Assembly (NCBI GenBank): GCA_964035575.1
Contig: OZ037900.1
Location: 558,001 to 622,000, forward strand
Length of the DNA stretch: 64,000 nt
DNA from: Rhynchopus sp. YZ270_cl-10
Lineage: Eukaryota > Euglenozoa > Diplonemea > Diplonemida > Diplonemidae
Direction: 5' to 3'
The position numbers and the translations under genes are program-made. This document shows, piece by piece, positions 53,622 to 63,760 of this stretch (the first letter of the stretch is position 1; each line of letters begins with the position of its first letter). The notes under the pieces were generated by a model. That model had not been told where the DNA came from. It saw only the letters and a list, made by a program, of their open reading frames with translations, and did not search any database.

Positions 53622-54118
53622 TGATAATTTCATACACCCCCTCCCTCTTTCGACCGTTCACGGATCGACTACCCCGCCAAACGTGGGACCCACCAACGCA
53701 GGCTTTTCCCTTATGCACACGACCGAGCTTTCGGTCCCTGCCAATTTTTTGGCACTGTCTGTAACACTATGTCAGACAACACACGCACAAGCAAACTCCA
53801 TCGATTGGTGCACCCGTTCTTGACTCTGTTTTAATCGCCCACGGATCGACCGCGACGAAAGGCACTCACAGTCCAAGCTAACACAAACCCAAAATAGCAA
53901 AACCATTCTACCTCACTGCCCTGAGACAATGTACTGGGCACTCTCAGCCCAAGGTAGCTTAAACCCGAAACTCAAGGTGAAACGCACACACCTCGACCTG
54001 TGTGTGAAATGGTGAACAATAAAGATGCCACCTAAACCTGTTGTGCTCAGACACCTTTGATCACAATCGTTATGCACAGCATCAGCTCCGCGGGGTTCTG
54101 TGTGCTCCACCTCTAAGC

Positions 54119-55834
54119 TCAGCTCCCAGGTCCAACCCGCTGCCTTGTTGATGTAAACTTCCGAACCTCGTCGTAAGTTTCTAAAGAAATGCAACCATCC
54201 ATAAACCTGTGTCCAATTCGTGTAACGCTGCCCAACCCTGCAAAGTCGATGGAAGTTAACCCCGTGCAACCTGATAAGAAGTAGTTCCCAAGGCTTGTAA
54301 CGCTGTGCAATCCTGCAAAGTCGATTGAGGATAACGCCGTGCAATCTGACAAGAAGTAGTTCCCAAGGCTTGTAACACTACCCAATCCTGCAAAGTCGAT
54401 GAAGGTTAACGCCGCGCAATCTGATAAGAAGTAGTTCCCAAGGCTTGTAACGCTGCCCAATCCTGCAAAGTTGATGGAGGATAACGCAGTGCAATCCGAT
54501 AAGAATTGGTGCCCAAACCTTGTAACACTACCCAGTCCTGCAAAGTCGATGGAGGTTAACGCAGTGCAACCTGATAAGAAGTAGTTCCCAAGGGTTTTGA
54601 CGCTGTCCAACCCTGCAAAGTCGATTGAGGATAACGCAGTGCAATCTGATAAGAACTGGTGTCCAAGGCTTGTAACGCTACCCAGTCCTGCAAAGTCGAT
54701 TGAGGTTAACTTTGTGCAACCTGATAAGAAGTAGTTCCCAAGGGTTTTGACGCTGTCCAACCCTCCAAAGTCGATTGAGGTCAATGCCGTGCAACTGAAT
54801 AAGAAGTGGCTCTCAAGGCTTGTAACACTGCCCAACCCTGCAAAGTCGATGGAGGATAACGCAGTGCAATCTGATAAGAACTGGTGTCCAAGGCTTGTAA
54901 CACTCTCCAGTCCTGCAAAGTCGATTGAGGTTAACGCCGTGCAATCTGATACGAAGTTGTTCCCAAGGCTTGTAACACTGCTCAACTCTGCGAAGTTGAT
55001 TGAGTATAACTTTGCGCAACCTGATAAGAAGTTGCTCCCAAGGCTTTTGACGCTGCCCAATCCTGCAAAGTTGATTGAGGTTAACGCCGTGCAACCTGAT
55101 AAGAAGTAGTTCCCAAGGCTTGTAACGTTTGCCAATCCTGCAAAGTTGATTGAGGTTAACGCAGTGCAACTTGATAAGAAGTAGCTCCCAAGGCTTTTGA
55201 CGCTTGCCAAGCCTACACAGTCGATTGAGGATAACGCCGTGCAACCTGATAAGAAGTTGTTCCCAAGGCTTGTGACACTGCTCAATCCTGCAAAGTTGGA
55301 TGACTCAAAAGTGCGTAATGACGCGCAGTCGTGCAGGAAGTACGCACCTATTGTCGTGACGTTGCTCAACCCAGACAAGTTAATTGATTCCAATGATGAA
55401 CATTTAGATAAGAAGCGGTCACCTATCGCAGTAACAGCCAACGGGGCACTCAGATCAAGGATACGTAAATTCGTGTGTGAGAGGAAACTGTTCGGAATCG
55501 CAGTTACGACTTCTGCCTGCAGAAACAACTGTGCCACCTCGGGGTCATTCACACGAGCAAGCCTCCCTGGTGTGAGGTTTGTCTCACCCAATGCATGAAG
55601 AGATGTAATGGATTCTTGCTTCTTCGTCTGCCTCAATACGACCGTGTCGCCAGCACTCAGCGCTGTGATGTTGATGTCCTCTCCTTCGTCGTTCCCTCCG
55701 ATGTCCAGGGTAAAGGTGTCTTCAGCAAACCCCGCTGCAGTTGCCACCTTCTGCTGCAGGTGCTTCGCTGTGTCATCCACATCCACATCGACGACGTACG
55801 TCTTACCATCAAATCCCTCGATGTTGAGTTCCAT
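54119..55834 (-). CDS. Ubiquitin-like/LRR protein, copy 2
   Basis: 571 residues, the same protein as copy 1 at 49525-51240, with the same ubiquitin-like head (1-75), about fifteen 25-residue LRRs and the end cap. It is 4,594 bp from copy 1. The identity, including spacers and transposons, means this copy is very young. Its promoter and UTR context are also duplicated, so dosage may be doubled. Confidence 0.85.
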   Translation of the reverse strand: MELNIEGFDGKTYVVDVDVDDTAKHLQQKVATAAGFAEDTFTLDIGGNDEGEDINITALSAGDTVVLRQTKKQESITSLHALGETNLTPGRLARVNDPEVAQLFLQAEVVTAIPNSFLSHTNLRILDLSAPLAVTAIGDRFLSKCSSLESINLSGLSNVTTIGAYFLHDCASLRTFESSNFAGLSSVTSLGNNFLSGCTALSSIDCVGLASVKSLGSYFLSSCTALTSINFAGLANVTSLGNYFLSGCTALTSINFAGLGSVKSLGSNFLSGCAKLYSINFAELSSVTSLGNNFVSDCTALTSIDFAGLESVTSLGHQFLSDCTALSSIDFAGLGSVTSLESHFLFSCTALTSIDFGGLDSVKTLGNYFLSGCTKLTSIDFAGLGSVTSLGHQFLSDCTALSSIDFAGLDSVKTLGNYFLSGCTALTSIDFAGLGSVTRFGHQFLSDCTALSSINFAGLGSVTSLGNYFLSDCAALTFIDFAGLGSVTSLGNYFLSDCTALSSIDFAGLHSVTSLGNYFLSGCTGLTSIDFAGLGSVTRIGHRFMDGCISLETYDEVRKFTSTRQRVGPGS

Positions 55835-56803
55835 TCGTGTTTTGTGTGTTTTCTGTTGTGGAAGTGGTACATGGCAGAGACAGTTATGGCTGAGAAGAAA
55901 GGGTCGCCATACTCTTGATAATAGTTCTACTTGTTTTCGTAAAAATCCTTTGTTTTATGTGGAAACTATTTGACTCAAATCTTTTAAAATAAGCAAAAAT
56001 CGAAAACCTTTGTGCATCTGTTTGCCATTTGGATGCTGGGGCGAGGAGTTGCCACCAAAACCACAAAACACCCCACACACGTGTATGTGTTCGCTATCAG
56101 GCGTGCGTTATTCCCTAATATTCGGAAGATAGCCCACTGTGTGATGTGTGAAAGCAGTTGCGGGTAAATCTTAAGAGTGGAACATTGACCACACATTCGT
56201 CATAACTCTTGTCTCCATCCTCCGATAACTGCCTGAGATGCATTTGAACAAAAAAGCCCTTCATAGTCGGAACACCTCTTCCCCGGGTTCCACTGGTTTG
56301 GCTGTTCTCACCTTCTTCCTATCCCCCAAGTGACCACATCAACCTCTCTTTTACCTAAAATATCTCAAAATCAGTGGGGACAGAAGGAATCTCATTGACG
56401 CATTCATTCGTGCGCGTCTATAGAAGACGAGGCATTTGGCTACCTTAAGAGATCAAAACCAAAATATATTGACACAAAACCCAGCCTCTCAAAAAATCAG
56501 CCAGGACCACCACAGCAGAAGACAAACAATATACACACGAAGCGTTGAGGCGAGTTGGCTAGACACAACGTCTTCGTATCTTGTCCGCGAGGGGTCCTGA
56601 ACTGATGTGCCATCATGCTGCACCATGGGTGTTGAGATGGAGGGTGTGGGGTGAGCAGTAGGGGAGGGTTGAAGCAACTTCATACGTAACTATTTTTTAT
56701 AGCAAATACAAAAAGCATGAAAAAGGGTCTCCTGAAAATTGAAACCGTCCTACTTTTCGTTTGTTGTTGTTTCCCCACTGCAATAAAGACAATAAAGACA
56801 ATA
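55835..56803. other. Upstream spacer of LRR gene 2
   Basis: Repeat of 51241-52209; no gene seen. Confidence 0.6.
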
Positions 56804-57917
56804 CCGTAATCGTAAAAATTGTGGACCGTAAAAATGTTCCAGTTTGCCAAAAAACCCCAAAAAGTTCCAGAATTTTTACGGTCCAACATTTTTTGGGGGG
56901 GTTTTTTTGTGTTAGCAGTTTTTGGTTTTTTGATTTTTTTTTTTCCCCCTTTTCCACCCACCCATCGCGGGTGGAAAAGGGGAAAGCAGGTGGATTTTTT
57001 TTTTCCCCCGATGAAACCAGTGTTTTTTCTAGGATTTGGAGTTTTTGGCTGACGGGGGTGCACAGGGCAAAAAAGTGCGTATATTTTTTTCCCCGCAGTT
57101 GACCATGCAACAGGGGATTAAAAAGGTTTTGGGGTTTTTCGCTGAAACTCGGTCAAAACTCGGTCGAACCCGGGTCCCCAACCCAGCTCAAGTTGGGGGC
57201 CTCCGGCGGAATATGGGAATTCCTCAGATATCCAACTGCGGAGTTCGGCACTTCATTGATATTTGCACTAGACACACGTGGCACGAAGTACCAGCCGGCG
57301 GTCATGACACCAAAGGTTCCTGGCGAAGCCACGGTACGCAACATTTCTAAGAAATGATGACATAAAATGGCACTTTCGTTGGTAATTATCTAAAATGAAA
57401 GTTTCTGGCGAAGACACGGTACGCAACGTTTCAAAAAATTGTTAAAATTGCACATTTTTACAGCCAAACAGAGAAGAGCTACACTTACAGCACCTGGGAC
57501 GCAAAACAGTTATGTTTGCAGCTACGGAAACGCCGACTCCTTACTTCCTGGTGAGGCTCGCGAGAGCATGATGGGGAAGGTGAAGGGGGGCAGAGTGGTA
57601 GGGGTGGGTCCCCCACCCCCAACCGCCCTGCCCCTCCGCCCCCAGGGGGGCCGCTAGGGGGTGCGTGCACTCCCTTGAAATATCAAAAAAGTCTGACGGG
57701 GGTGCGCGCGCACCCCCGCACCCCCTCCAGAAAAAACACTGTAATGAAACCAAAAACCGCTAAGTACTCGTCAGGCCAAAACCACATCTGGACCGTAATA
57801 TATCTGGACCGTAAAAATGTTCCAGTTTGCCAAAAAACCCAAAAAGTTCCAGAATTTTTACGGTCCAAGTATTATACGGTCCAAAATTTTTACGGTCCAC
57901 AATTTTTACGATTACGG
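56804..57917. mobile_element. CCGTAA-family TIR element, copy 2
   Basis: Duplicate of 52210-53323, carried by the segmental duplication rather than a separate insertion. Confidence 0.9.
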
Positions 57918-57998
57918 TAAAGACAAAAGGGAGAAGATTGTGTTAAAACGCACACAAAAAAAAACAAGATCATTATCTTGGCCACCTCAGCTTTGCTG

Positions 57999-58215
57999 CA
58001 CGACGGTGAAGTCAATGACATGACATGTGCTTTTACATGTAAAATGACATGTGAAAATAAGTGACATGTGCTCACATGTCATTTTACATGTATGGTAACA
58101 GAAACTGATACTTTTTACGGTCAGTATACGTTACCGTACATGTAAAAGTGACATGGTACGCATGTCAAAAAGTGACATGTAAAGCACATGTCATGTCATT
58201 GACTTCACCGTCGTG
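57999..58215. mobile_element. CACGACGG-family TIR element, copy 2
   Basis: Duplicate of 53405-53621, carried by the segmental duplication. Confidence 0.88.
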
Positions 58216-58712
58216 TGATAATTTCATACACCCCCTCCCTCTTTCGACCGTTCACGGATCGACTACCCCGCCAAACGTGGGACCCACCAACGCAGGCTTT
58301 TCCCTTATGCACACGACCGAGCTTTCGGTCCCTGCCAATTTTTTGGCACTGTCTGTAACACTATGTCAGACAACACACGCACAAGCAAACTCCATCGATT
58401 GGTGCACCCGTTCTTGACTCTGTTTTAATCGCCCACGGATCGACCGCGACGAAAGGCACTCACAGTCCAAGCTAACACAAACCCAAAATAGCAAAACCAT
58501 TCTACCTCACTGCCCTGAGACAATGTACTGGGCACTCTCAGCCCAAGGTAGCCCAAACCCGAAACTCAAGGTGAAACGCACACACCTCGACCTGTGTGTG
58601 AAATGGTGAACTATAAAGATGCCACCTAAACCTGTTGTGCTCAGACACCTGTGATCACAACCGTTATGCACAGCATCAGCTGCGCGGGATTCCGTGTGCT
58701 CCACCTCTAAGC

Positions 58713-60803
58713 TCAGCTCCCAGGTCCAACCCGCTGCCTTGTTGACGTAAACTTCCGAACCTCGTCGTAAGTTTCTAAAGAAATGCAACCATCCATAAAC
58801 CTGTGTCCAATTCGTGTAACACTGCCCAACCCTGCAAAGTCGATGGAAGTTAACCCCGTGCAACCTGATAAGAAGTTGTTCCCAAGGCTTGTAACGCTGC
58901 CCAATCCTGCAAAGTCGATGGAGGATAACGCAGTGCAACCTGATAAGAAGTAGCTCCCGAGGCTTCTGATACTGCCGAGTCCTGCAAAATCGATTGAGGT
59001 TAACTTTGTGCAATCTGATAAGAACTGGTGCCCAAGGCTTGTGACGCTTGCCAATCCTGCAAAGTCGATCGAGGTTAACGCCGTGCAACCTGATAAGAAG
59101 TAGTGATCAAGGCTTTTGATACTGCCCAAGCCTGCAAAGTCGATTGAGGTTAACGCAGTGCAATTTAATAAGAACTGGTGCCCAAGGCTTGTGACGCTTG
59201 CCAAGCCTGCAAAGTCAATTGAGGTTAACGCCGTGCAACCTGATAAGAAGTAGTGTCCAAGGCTTTTGACGCTTCCCAATCCTGCAAAGTCGATTGAGGC
59301 TAACTTTGTGCAACTTGATAAGAAGTTCTTCCCAAGGCTTGTAACACTGACCAACCCTGCAAAGTTGATTGAGGTTAACGCCGTGCAACCTGATAAGAAG
59401 TAGTTCCCAAGGCTTTTGACGCTGCCCAATCCTGCAAAGTCGATCGAGGCTAACTTTGTGCAACCTGATAAGAATTCATTCCCAAGGCTTGTAACACTGC
59501 CCCATCCTGCAAAGTCGATGGAGGTTAACGCAGTGCAATTTAATAAGAACTGGTGCCCAAGTCTTTTGACGCTGTCCAGTACTGCAAAGTTGATTGAGGT
59601 TAACGCAGTGCAACTTGATAAGAAGTGGCTCCCAAGGCTTGTAACGCTTGCCAATCCTGCAAAGTCGATTGAGGTTAACGCCGTGAAACCTGATAAGAAG
59701 TTGTTCCCAAGGCTTTTGACGCTGCCCAACCCTGCAAAGTCGATTGAGGTCAATGCCGTGCAACCTGATAAGAATTCATCCCCAAGGCTTGTTACGCTGC
59801 CCAAGGCTGCAAAGTCTATGGAGGTTAACGCAGTGCAATTTAATAAGAACTGGTGTCCAAGGCTTGTGACGCTTGCCAAGCCTGCAAAGTCGATTGAGGT
59901 TAACTTTGTGCAATCTGATAAGAAGTGGCTCCCAAAGCTTTTGACGCTGGACAACCCTGCACAGTCGATGGAGGTTAACGCCGTGCAATATGATAAGAAG
60001 TGGCTCTCAAGGCTTGTAACGCTGCCCAATCCTGCAAAGTTGATGGAGGATAACGCCGTGCAACATGATAAGAAGTTGTTCCCAAGGCTTGTAACGTTTG
60101 CCAAGCCCGCAAAGTCGATTGAGGTTAACGTTGTGCAACATGATAAGAAGTGGTGCCCAAGGCTTGTAACGCTGCCCAACCCTGCAAAGTTGATTGAGGA
60201 TAACGCCGTGCAACCTGATAAGAAGTTGTTCCCAAGGCTTGTGACACTGCTCAATCCTGCAAAGTTGGATGACTCAAAGGTGCGTAATGACGTGCAGTCG
60301 TGCAGGAAGTACGCACCTATTGTCGTGACGTTGCTCAACCCAGACAGGTTAATTGATTCCAATGATGAACATTTAGATAAGAAGCGGTCACCTATCGCAG
60401 TAACAGCCAACGGGGCACTCAGATCAAGGATACGTAAATTCGTATGTGAGAGGAAACTGTTCGGAATCGCAGTTACGACTTCTGCCTGCAGAAACAACTG
60501 TGCCACCTCGGGGTCATTCACACGAGCAAGCCTCCCTGGTGTGAGGTTTGTCTCACCCAATGCATGAAGAGATGTAATGGATTCTTGCTTCTTCGTCTGC
60601 CTCAATACGACCGTGTCGCCAGCACTCAGCGCTGTGATGTTGATGTCCTCTCCTTCGTCGTTCCCTCCGATGTCCAGGGTAAAGGTGTCTTCAGCAAACC
60701 CCGCTGCAGTTGCCACCTTCTGCTGCAGGTGCTTCGCTGTGTCATCCACATCCACATCGACGACGTACGTCTTACCATCAAATCCCTCGATGTTGAGTTC
60801 CAT
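58713..60803 (-). CDS. Ubiquitin-like/LRR protein, copy 3 (longer paralogue)
   Basis: 696 residues. The ubiquitin-like head and first capping region match copies 1 and 2 except for a few changes, and the end cap is the same. The LRR block differs in sequence and is longer by exactly 125 residues, i.e. five 25-residue repeats. This is typical of repeat gain or loss by slippage or unequal exchange. Synonymous and UTR changes make it older than the copy 1/copy 2 split. About 155 bp upstream of the ATG a 1.18-kb transposon interrupts the spacer, so its regulation may differ from the other copies. Confidence 0.85.
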   Translation of the reverse strand: MELNIEGFDGKTYVVDVDVDDTAKHLQQKVATAAGFAEDTFTLDIGGNDEGEDINITALSAGDTVVLRQTKKQESITSLHALGETNLTPGRLARVNDPEVAQLFLQAEVVTAIPNSFLSHTNLRILDLSAPLAVTAIGDRFLSKCSSLESINLSGLSNVTTIGAYFLHDCTSLRTFESSNFAGLSSVTSLGNNFLSGCTALSSINFAGLGSVTSLGHHFLSCCTTLTSIDFAGLANVTSLGNNFLSCCTALSSINFAGLGSVTSLESHFLSYCTALTSIDCAGLSSVKSFGSHFLSDCTKLTSIDFAGLASVTSLGHQFLLNCTALTSIDFAALGSVTSLGDEFLSGCTALTSIDFAGLGSVKSLGNNFLSGFTALTSIDFAGLASVTSLGSHFLSSCTALTSINFAVLDSVKRLGHQFLLNCTALTSIDFAGWGSVTSLGNEFLSGCTKLASIDFAGLGSVKSLGNYFLSGCTALTSINFAGLVSVTSLGKNFLSSCTKLASIDFAGLGSVKSLGHYFLSGCTALTSIDFAGLASVTSLGHQFLLNCTALTSIDFAGLGSIKSLDHYFLSGCTALTSIDFAGLASVTSLGHQFLSDCTKLTSIDFAGLGSIRSLGSYFLSGCTALSSIDFAGLGSVTSLGNNFLSGCTGLTSIDFAGLGSVTRIGHRFMDGCISLETYDEVRKFTSTRQRVGPGS

Positions 60804-60961
60804 TCGTGTTTTGTGTGTTTTCTGTTGTGGAAGTGGTACATGGCAGAGACAGTTATGGCTGAGAAGAAAGGGTCGCCATACTCTTGATAATAGTTCTACT
60901 TGTTTTCGTAAAAATCCTTTGTTTTATGTGGAAACTATTTGACTCAAATCTTTTAAAATAA

Positions 60962-62142
60962 GGGTAGCACAATTAAAAATATTGTTTAGTGTCCTGCGCG
61001 CGAACAGATTTTTGGAAATCCAAAAAAAAAAAATAATTGGGACACAACTACAAAAAAAATAATTTTTATGGTTGGTAGGTTGAAGTCAGGACGGACGAAG
61101 TCTCGGAGGGCCCTAAGGGGGAAGGTAGGTAGGGACTTCTGTCTGGGAAAAAGTGACCAGAAAAAAAAATGTTGGGGTCCCGTGCTCCCAAATGTGCGAA
61201 ATAAGCAAGAAATAAGCATTTTTGCGCACACGTGTATAAAAAAAAATCCGCCTCCGGCGGGGTTCGTTTTCGAGGATTTTCAGAGATCTCACGTTATGAA
61301 GATTTCCTTAAGAAACCATTGAATCTCATATTTCAGAATAATAGTACCTTAGAGTGTTTTTGGACACACATGTGACCCCACCGTGGAGAGCAATCGGCTC
61401 GTGCAATCAAAAGAAAGTGGAGAAAAGGTACAAGAATAAAAAGTTGGGTACCGTGCGCCTGCGGCGCTGCCTGTTTCCTACCAGTTTCTACAGGCAAACA
61501 CTTGCCCCCTTTACCTTACACTGACGGGTTTTGACCAAAACCAAGAACTTGTCCATTTCGGCAAATTGACCCCACCACAGAACGGACGGATTCCGAAAAT
61601 GCAAATGCCGGTGTTTTCGCGCATTTTCATGTTTCAAGACGTCAGGATCAGGGAGAGAAAATCTGGTTGTGGGATTTACCTTGGCCCTCTTTACCCTACA
61701 TGGATTTTGACCAAAACCAAGAATTTGGCCATTTCGGAAAAGTGACCCCACCACAGTGCGGGCGGATTCCGGAAATTCCAATCGCGGTATGTTTTGGAGC
61801 TGAAAACCCACTGTTTTTTTCAGGGGAAAAATTGCTTCCAAATGTCGGAATTTTCCGAATTTTCCTGAAAATGACCCTTGTTTACGAGTATGGGTTCATA
61901 TTTTGCGAAAATTTAAGTCACTAAAATTTTGTCCATTTTTCCGTATTCACCCCACCACAAGCCGGGATTGGCTCAGAAATGCAACAAAACGCCCCAGAGT
62001 TAGGAAATAGCCTGAAAAGAGGGCAAAATAGGTGAGGGAAAAATTATTTTTTTTTGACTAGTTATTTTTTTTTTTTGCGTGCGTGCGAACAGATTTTTGG
62101 GGAGCGGTGGGACACTAAACAAGGTTTTTAATTGTGCTACCC
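60962..62142. mobile_element. PIF/Harbinger-like TIR element, 1,181 bp
   Basis: Ends GGGTAGCACAATTAAAAA and its inverse TTTTTAATTGTGCTACCC with a 3-bp duplication TAA; the empty site (AAATAAGCAAAAATCG) is present above copies 1 and 2. A 3-bp TWA target and GG-starting ends fit PIF/Harbinger. Internally about four degenerate units of roughly 180 bp each carry GACCCCACCAC and CCATTTCGG-type blocks. No transposase or DNA-binding gene is seen, so it is non-autonomous. Confidence 0.85.
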
Positions 62143-62696
62143 TAAGCAAAAATCAAAAACCTTTGTGCATCTGTTTGCCGTTAGGATGCTGGGGCGAGGA
62201 GTTGCCACCAAAACCACAAAACACCCCACACACGTGTATGTGTTTGCTATCAGGCGTGGGTTATTCCCTAATATTCGGAAGATAGCCCACTGTGTGATGT
62301 TTGAAAGCAATTGTGGGTCGTTCTTAAGAGCAAAACATTGCCCATAAAGGAATGCGATACACGCTGGGAATCGAACCAACCCTTGGGAGGTGAGGATCCA
62401 TCAAAGCATGTGTGCATATCACAATAAAAGAGAGAAACTTTTTTGTTGTGCAAAATACTGTAAACAAAACGAGGAAAGCCATAAAATGAACCCAAGGCAT
62501 CGTCCAACAAGGACAATAAAAAAAAACCCCACACAAAACAAACAACGGCGTTGCAACTGCAAACACCCCTACCCCACTCTAACTCGTAAGAGCAAAGAGT
62601 GCGGAGAACCCTTCCCCTCCCCCAAACTTCTTTTTTCTCCCATTCGCAATACAGGGTTTCACTAGAAAGAGAATTCATTAAAAAAAAAAATCTCTA
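62143..62696. other. Spacer beyond the Harbinger-like element
   Basis: To about 62330 it continues the LRR upstream spacer, then diverges. A TTCGATTCC box on the minus strand near 62355 is not part of a full tRNA. No gene seen. Confidence 0.55.
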
Positions 62697-63251
62697 TTAT
62701 CTCTCTCCTCTCGCCTCCTCTTCGCTCTCTGGTTGACTCCCGAGAGAGACCCGATCTTTGTCCACCTCTTTTGCCTGTACGACACTCACATCCAACCCCA
62801 AACCACGAAGCCATTTCCCTGTCCGCTGGCTTGCAGGGAAGCTGTTGATGCGCGCCTGCCATTCTATCACACACCTTCGCCTGGTTGGGTGCGGTTGCAG
62901 GACCTCGGGCTTTGCACGGTGATTGCCTTTGAGCTTCCTCTTTGTGGGGAGTTTGAGGATACACGCTGCGTCGGGCAGTGGTGAGCTAGGACTGTGCTTC
63001 ATGGTCGTCCTCGGCTCTGACTTGATATGGGTAGTGTGCAGTGCTGTCTCACCCCCAATCCCCGCATTCTCTGCAAGCGCAATCCGCTCCTGCACCTCCA
63101 GCGGGCCGCATCGATTGAGTGCGCGCTTCCACTCCAGCTCCTTGTCCATAAACACCGTATATTCCTCCATGGTGCGCACTGCCACTGCAGACCGCTTTCT
63201 CCTAATATGCTGTTGTACCATACGAAAGGCGGAGGAGCCGCGATTGCTCAT
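62697..63251 (-). CDS. Small basic protein, unrecognised
   Basis: 184 residues. Coding-like composition in an otherwise A/T-rich stretch. It has a basic N-terminus (FRMVQQHIRRKRSAVAVR), a helical segment (MEEYTVFMDKELEWKRALNR), a second basic block (LKLPTKRKLKGNHRAK) and an acidic/arginine tail. No signal peptide or membrane segment; the basic blocks could bind nucleic acid or act as nuclear signals (inference). An alternative start is Met11. A class D element lies about 30 bp above the ATG. Confidence 0.5.
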   Translation of the reverse strand: MSNRGSSAFRMVQQHIRRKRSAVAVRTMEEYTVFMDKELEWKRALNRCGPLEVQERIALAENAGIGGETALHTTHIKSEPRTTMKHSPSSPLPDAACILKLPTKRKLKGNHRAKPEVLQPHPTRRRCVIEWQARINSFPASQRTGKWLRGLGLDVSVVQAKEVDKDRVSLGSQPESEEEARGER

Positions 63252-63276
63252 TGCTTATAGAGGGTTTCTTTTGATA

Positions 63277-63340
63277 AATTGTTGAGGCACTGTAGTTTAC
63301 CTCGGTTTTGTGTTGTCACAGAGTTGTCGCAAATCTCCAC
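63277..63340 (+). repeat. Class D structured element
   Basis: TTGATAAATTGTTGAGGCAC, TGTAGTTTACCTCGG, TGTTGTCACAGAG and AAATCTCCACTTTC, matching 18845-18902 and 31225-31285. Confidence 0.65.
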
Positions 63341-63673
63341 TTTCTTTTTTGTTGTATCGACAATCACTTCAAAGAAAAACGGAACAAAAAGTTTTGTATC
63401 TTTAGGAAGTGTTTAGTCACCTTGGAATAAACGCAAAAAAAATTTTTTTTGAAATAACCCAAGAAAGGAGCTGTGTGTACTTGTATGATTTGCGTTTTGT
63501 CCTGTGTGTGGGGGGGTTTACATTAGGGAGAGGAGGGAGGAGGGAAGAGGAGGGAGGAGTAGCATTCTTGGTGTGGCTGACGACCCCAAAATAGCAGAAA
63601 ATAGCACTATCGCACTTTTTCGCACCCCCCCTTTCAGCCACACCAATTATGCTACATAAAAAATTGTAGTTGT

Positions 63674-63760
63674 TGGTACACCTCCGACTGACCCACTGTA
63701 CGATGCCAGCCCCGGATGAAAGCACAAAAGTACCCTGCGGCCAACAGAAGATGTAACAAA
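63674..63760 (+). repeat. Dispersed repeat family E, copy 2
   Basis: ACCTCCGACTGACCCACTGT through CTGCGGCCAACAGAAGATGT, matching 13455-13535. Confidence 0.8.

Larger units (their letters stand above)
49250..53843. repeat. 4,594-bp segmental duplication, unit 1
   Basis: This block (LRR gene 1, its upstream spacer and two transposons) is repeated without differences that I could see at 53844-58437. The flanks show a switch between two paralogue-specific variants (see the crossover finding). Confidence 0.9.
53844..58437. repeat. 4,594-bp segmental duplication, unit 2
   Basis: Second unit, holding LRR gene 2 and the same two transposons. An assembly duplication cannot be excluded, but the variant switch at its left edge argues for a real unequal exchange. 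Confidence 0.88.

Noticed and set aside
59416-60567. 383-codon plus-strand open frame antisense to LRR copy 3
   Set aside because: The 75-bp LRR unit keeps every frame in phase, so a stop-free antisense frame in one unit stays open in all. The sense frame has the recognisable protein.
62340-62405. tRNA gene on the minus strand (GGTTCGATTCCC box)
   Set aside because: No acceptable D arm, A box or anticodon stem; acceptor pairing needs two wobbles and the T loop is off-length.
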